NCBI GenBank assembly: GCA_023091735.1
Contig: JALKBU010000898.1
Span: forward strand, 1-21,302
Direction of reading: 5' to 3'
DNA: 21,302 nt
Source of the DNA: Trichomonas tenax
Taxonomy: Eukaryota; Parabasalia; Trichomonadida; Trichomonadidae
Made by a program: the position numbers and the translations under genes. The notes beneath the pieces were generated by a model that did no database searches, was not told the DNA's origin, and saw only the letters and a program-made list of their open reading frames with translations. This document shows, one piece after another, positions 17,999 to 21,302 of this stretch (the stretch's first letter is position 1; each line of letters begins with the position of its first letter).

Positions 17999-18268
17999 TT
18001 AACGTTTTAGTTTAGAAGTAACACATGAACTAACATCCCGAACAACATCGTCAGTATTTATCACAGGTTTTCTATCGCCATTATTATTCACACCAAATTC
18101 AAATCAAACTTTTGGTAATGTTCCCTTACGTTTATCACCGAATTGAGCACCAAAAGAACTTGCTACAGGTTTAACAACATTATAAGTTACCCATTGAAAC
18201 ACAGATTTAATTCCTCTGCCAATTTTCTTAGCAACATCTTTAAGCTTTTTCCAAAATTCCCAAGCCAT
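17999..18268 (-). pseudogene. Small basic amphipathic protein, candidate minor virion protein, one in-frame stop
   Basis: From an ATG (complement of 18266-18268) to a TAA at 17999-18001 the frame has 90 codons and a single TGA at codon 55 (18104-18106). Codon style and composition continue unchanged past the stop, so it is a point break in a former gene of 89 residues. The N-terminal 30 residues (MAWEFWKKLKDVAKKIGRG and on) form a tryptophan- and lysine-rich amphipathic helix, as seen in membrane-active minor virion proteins of adenovirus/Polinton-like viruses. That likeness is physical only; I cannot claim homology. It is divergent from the capsid gene with 57 bases between the start codons. 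Readthrough or an intact paralogue elsewhere remain possible. Confidence 0.55.
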
Positions 18269-18325
18269 TTTTAATTATAAATAAAATGCGAAATTAATAC
18301 CATTATTTATGTTTTTTTTATTTAA

Positions 18326-19484
18326 ATGAATTCGGCATTTAATACAGGGCTACATAACAAAAACACTTTACAGGGTAAAGTAGCGCAATATTTTGAAAAT
18401 CTAAAATCCCTGGTACAAATTAATGATGGTACTAGAAGTTTTCAATTATGTACAGTTGATTGCCATGACCAATCGGCACTATTTACCGAAATACAAGAAA
18501 CAAGAATTGCTATAACACATTCTGATTTTGATATCACACAATTGACAGATGGATTTCTTACATTTAATATTAAGTTAAATCTTCACTTACATGGACTTTC
18601 TACAGATTTTACCGATGAAGAATATTTGTGTAAACTTTTCGTTGGATTTAAATCAAGTAATCAAATATTTGATCAATTAGAAATAATGTGTAATAACAGA
18701 TCTACAGGATATCAGCAAAACAAATGTGTACGTGAAGGATTTTCTTATAGTACTATCAAACCACATAATGAGAAAAAGACTAAGAAATATACACATTCAT
18801 TATATGAAAACGTTGAAAATCTTTCTGAATCTATTGCTGGTACATACGCTAATTTAATGAATTTCATAGAAAATAACGGATATAAGGAAGTGAGCTTTGA
18901 ACTTAATGTTCCTATTGAAGATCTTTTGTGTTTACAAGCTTTCGATATGTTTGTTAATAAAATTATCGGTGAACCTGCATTGAAATTTTATCCAAGATCT
19001 AAGGGATTAGTTTGGTGTTCAATAAACCTTGAAAAAGTTAAGGATTATAAGCTAATAAGAGAAAATGAACAAATTGATGGTATATTTACTAAAATCCTTC
19101 AGAATGTTTTTCACATCAATTTATTCAGATAAATAATACAGCAAAGGGTATTGTAAAATTTTCTAAAACAACGACTGGTTCTTCTAACGATATAATTCAA
19201 TATACAGCAACACCAGGAAATCTTAAGTTAATGGTTAATAGTATGTCCATCACAATGCTTAAGTCCAATATGTTCGGATTTAATATTAAAATAAAATATT
19301 TCAAACTAATTTAAAACATACTGATAAGAACAAAATTTATGAATTTACTCAAGAATTTCTAAAAGATATGTATATCGCATATGATTGTTATAGATATGGG
19401 ATTGGAGAAATTACAGGTAAATAATAAAATAGATGTTTCAGATAAATCTCCGGCGAATGGAATTCCAGTACAAACAAAGTTGTT
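18326..19484 (+). pseudogene. Polinton major capsid protein (double jelly-roll type), frameshifted
   Basis: The first 268 codons (18326-19132) are intact. The segment FELNVPIEDLLCLQAFDMF and then GEPALKFYP (about 191-230) matches the second-barrel pattern of Polinton capsid proteins. At about 19120 the frame shifts by one base: coding continues as INNTAKGIVKFSK through SITMLKSNMFGFNIK to a stop at 19312. It then shifts again near 19296 into a third frame (KIYEFTQEFLKDMYIAYD) ending at 19422-19424, and a further shift near 19415 gives NNKIDVSDKSPANGIPVQTK up to the integrase remnant. The later pieces may be the end of the capsid or of another gene. Known full-length proteins are longer than the intact part. 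Capsid identity rests on pattern and on its integrase neighbour. Confidence 0.6.
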
Positions 19485-20171
19485 TGTCCTTGGAAAACAT
19501 TTAATAAGTTACAAAGTTATGCGTACCATAATAATATTGATGATAAAACATTCAATAATATGTGGATGGATATAAAACCTGTATCATTTGATTTAAAAGA
19601 TAACAGAAAATATTATACGAATATTGTTGGGTCAAAAAATTTGGTAATTATTGATTATTTTAGTTCCAGAGATAATGTATGGTTATTTGTTGTTGAAATG
19701 AATACCAGAAAATTATATGCTGTATTGTCACCAAAAATAAAATCAGATAGTGGGTCATGGCAATATCTTCATAACACACAAATTAATCATAATTACAAAT
19801 ATGCTATTTCGTCATTAATTTCTCTAATAGATAAAGGATTAGTTATCAAAAATATATTATGTGACCAAGAACCATCATTTATTTCTAAACAATTTCAAAA
19901 TTTGTGTTTAGCAAATGATATCACAATTAGATATTATGAAAAATATAATGTTAATAATATCGATGATTCATTACAAGAAAATACACGTGGCAATCATACT
20001 ACGTTAGCAATTTTGGATAGAATATGTAGAACAATACGTATTGTGAATTATAATATAGGATTTGGTACAGATATTACACCAGAACGTATGAATTTCTTAG
20101 TTAATGAATACAACAATTTACCTAATGTAGTTAGTAATATGATGTTCGCATTCGTCACGACTGCGCCGTGA
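19446..20171 (+). pseudogene. Polinton-type DDE integrase, N-terminally truncated
   Basis: The frame is open from 19446, but integrase-like sequence begins near 19488; an ATG at 19560 starts a 203-residue product. Counting from that ATG, IIDYFS gives the first catalytic aspartate (D32) and ILCDQEPSF the second (D102). The block NHTTLAILDRICRTIR matches the position where the third acidic residue normally sits before an (E/D)R...RT pattern; here it is D153. E140 is an alternative at a spacing of 37. The N-terminal zinc-binding part is missing and there is no chromodomain. The C-terminal end after ITPERMNFLVNEYNNLPN looks altered (SNMMFAFVTTAP). Integrases of this class join element ends to target DNA. 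In Polintons the gene lies near one terminus, consistent with the repeats that follow. Confidence 0.65.
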
Positions 20172-20208
20172 CTTCTACGAACATCTATTTAAATATATTT
20201 ACGACAGA

Positions 20209-20275
20209 GTTAGTTTTACAAGTTAGGTCCCCCCCTATATAGAAAATAAATTTTTGAATTACTTACAAAACTAAC
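20209..20275. repeat. Inverted repeat after the integrase, candidate element terminus
   Basis: GTTAGTTTT (20209-20217) followed by ACAAGT reappears as the reverse complement ACTTACAAAACTAAC at 20261-20275: nine exact bases, then two mismatches, then four exact. Between them lie a run of seven Cs and A/T-rich DNA. Position just past the integrase suggests terminal-repeat DNA, perhaps two termini meeting head to head. No target-site duplication was identified. Confidence 0.4.
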
Positions 20276-20296
20276 GTTAATTTTATTTTGGAATTC

Positions 20297-20391
20297 CTGA
20301 CTTTATAAAATGTATTCAGAAAAAATAATTTATGACAAACTAACTAACTAACTAACTAAAAAAAGATAGCGAAAGGAATTTATGAAGTCAG
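20297..20391. repeat. Second inverted repeat flanking a (CTAA)5 tract
   Basis: CTGACTTTATAAA near 20297-20309 and TTTATGAAGTCAG near 20379-20391 are reverse complements at twelve of thirteen positions. Between them CTAA is repeated five times (20340-20359). AAAATGTATTC also occurs twice in direct orientation (near 20307 and 20425). This dense repeat structure between two convergent viral genes supports an element boundary. Confidence 0.5.
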
Positions 20392-20439
20392 AAATTTGAA
20401 AAATAATTTTAGTGAAAATGAGAGAAAATGTATTCGGAT

Positions 20440-21300
20440 TTAATAAACCCTATACCACGTGTAAACAGTAATGTATGGAGGCATGTAATCAGTACCTGAA
20501 CCGGTGTCGGCAGTGTTTCCGTAAACTGAATGGATGTGGCTTCCTGCATGATCAATGATTAAACCCGTGTTGTATTCTCTGGTATCTGATGTAATATCAT
20601 ATCGTGAAATTGTTTCTTTTCCTCCGTTACCACATCCGTAATAACCTCTATTACTTATTAAATGAGTATGAGCTCCTGTCAATGATGTTGTACCCGAAAA
20701 GTAATGATTGTGTGAAGGTAAGTTATTTACTGAAATCTTTTTACTTCCTCCTGTTTCTCTTGATGAATTAGCGCAATATAAGAAACGATCGACTATTGGC
20801 TCCCATTCACCAAAACCAAATATTTGAGTGGGATTTATGTTATTCATTGATGTGTAAATTGAACCAACAGGATAAATTGTCATTAATGTTTCATATTTAG
20901 AATTTAATACATCATTCTTTAAATTCATTATTTCCCTATTGAATGTTTTAAATAAATTCCAAACACTAGTTTCAGGATTAGTTGAAGGCGCATCTGTTCC
21001 CAATACCTGCTTAATTATCACATCATCAACTTTAATTTCATTTGCATTTATTACTGTGTCTATTTCGTTTAATTTTTCGTTTAACCCATTAATATCTGTT
21101 ATTTCGTGTGTATGTTCTTTATCTGCTTTATTATTTAATTTATTACTTACGTTAATGATTCCTTGTTCAATTCTCGACGATAATTCATGAATGTTATAAG
21201 TCAAATCATCATTAACTTTTTGAATTTCTGTTTTATCTGCTTTAGTTCGTAATGTGTTATTAATTGTTTGCACATCATCATTAACTTTTTGAATTTCTGT
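20440..21300 (-). CDS. Phage tail-fibre/collar-like protein, 5' end beyond the window
   Basis: At least 286 residues are present, ending in TAA at 20440-20442. The frame stays open to the window edge, so the start lies outside. Residues 1-80 are coiled-coil-like fibre repeats: TEIQKVNDD occurs twice, 23 residues apart, from an exact 29-base DNA repeat (21205-21233 and 21274-21302). KADKEHTHEITDINGLNEKL follows, a signature of bacteriophage tail fibres. Residues about 143-286 form a collar/gp10-type receptor-binding end: YPVGSIYTS, then a GEWEPIVDRFLYC segment, LPSHNHYFSGTTS, and MPPYITVYTWYRVY at the C-terminus. Three HxH motifs (HNH 197-199, HTH 211-213, HIH 255-257) could bind metal ions along the fibre axis. 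Such a protein would trimerise and bind a host-cell surface. Codons are A/T-rich like those of the viral block. It is intact as far as seen. Confidence 0.8.
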   Translation of the reverse strand, partial: TEIQKVNDDVQTINNTLRTKADKTEIQKVNDDLTYNIHELSSRIEQGIINVSNKLNNKADKEHTHEITDINGLNEKLNEIDTVINANEIKVDDVIIKQVLGTDAPSTNPETSVWNLFKTFNREIMNLKNDVLNSKYETLMTIYPVGSIYTSMNNINPTQIFGFGEWEPIVDRFLYCANSSRETGGSKKISVNNLPSHNHYFSGTTSLTGAHTHLISNRGYYGCGNGGKETISRYDITSDTREYNTGLIIDHAGSHIHSVYGNTADTGSGTDYMPPYITVYTWYRVY

Positions 21301-21302
21301 TT

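Larger units (their letters stand above)
17400..21302. mobile_element. Degraded Polinton/Maverick-type element (boundaries approximate)
   Basis: This block combines a double-jelly-roll-type capsid gene, a DDE-type integrase and a small basic amphipathic protein, a set typical of Polinton/Maverick elements, which are very abundant in trichomonads. Genes here use more A/T-rich codons than the host genes to the left. The capsid gene has at least two frameshifts, the small protein gene has an internal stop and the integrase lacks its N-terminal part, so the copy is dead. DNA polymerase, packaging ATPase and protease genes are not in the window. The left limit is taken where composition changes. 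The right limit is unknown: the fibre-like gene may belong to this element, to a neighbour copy, or lie beyond an end near 20209-20275. Confidence 0.65.

Noticed and set aside
20340..20359. Telomere or CRISPR-like array from the CTAA tandem
   Set aside because: There are only five short units with no spacers and no continuation. It is a simple microsatellite.
20261..20360. Trichomonad intron 3' signal suggested by ACTAAC repeats
   Set aside because: The ACTAAC occurrences are a CTAA tandem tract and repeat arms, with no matching 5' splice site and no split gene across them.

Overview
The window looks like chromosomal DNA of a parabasalid protist, most likely a trichomonad (Tritrichomonas or Trichomonas type). 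The reasons are strongly A/T-rich intergenic DNA, large uninterrupted protein-coding genes with no visible introns, eukaryote-only protein families (a 2463-residue BEACH protein, a cullin, a tubby-like protein), a secreted LysM protein, decayed ankyrin-repeat DNA, and remains of a Polinton/Maverick virus-like transposon. I could not run a search, so the genus is an inference.

Layout. Positions 1-2487 hold no intact gene. They contain a possible 3' end of a gene at 3-101, a decayed minus-strand coding remnant at 1233-1439, a decayed ankyrin-repeat remnant at about 1826-2130, and inverted repeats. A beta-rich hypothetical gene follows (2488-3189, +). A small secreted LysM gene (3683-4204, -) lies downstream of the giant BEACH gene (4409-11800, -), on the same strand. 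A divergent intergenic region of about 480 bases carries a perfect 16-base palindrome. It separates BEACH from a tubby-like gene (12280-13260, +), which is followed by a divergent cullin (13772-15883, +). The cullin is tail-to-tail with an unrecognised 357-residue gene (15955-17028, -).

From about 17400 to the right edge the composition becomes more A/T-rich and the gene content turns viral. It holds a small hypothetical ORF, a small basic amphipathic protein gene with one in-frame stop, a frameshifted double-jelly-roll-type major capsid gene, a truncated DDE-type integrase, and a minus-strand ORF running off the edge. That last ORF encodes a phage-tail-fibre-like protein with fibre repeats and a C-terminal collar-type domain rich in HxH motifs. 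I read this block as a degraded Polinton/Maverick next to, or including, an intact fibre gene.

The host genes are not obviously one pathway: BEACH suggests membrane traffic, cullin suggests ubiquitin ligation, and tubby-like suggests phosphoinositide or membrane binding. The most unusual items are the fibre gene in a eukaryotic virus-like element, a same-strand family of 11-base TTTAYRTGTCA-like boxes spaced about two helical turns apart in several intergenic regions, and two tight adjacent hairpins just before the viral block.
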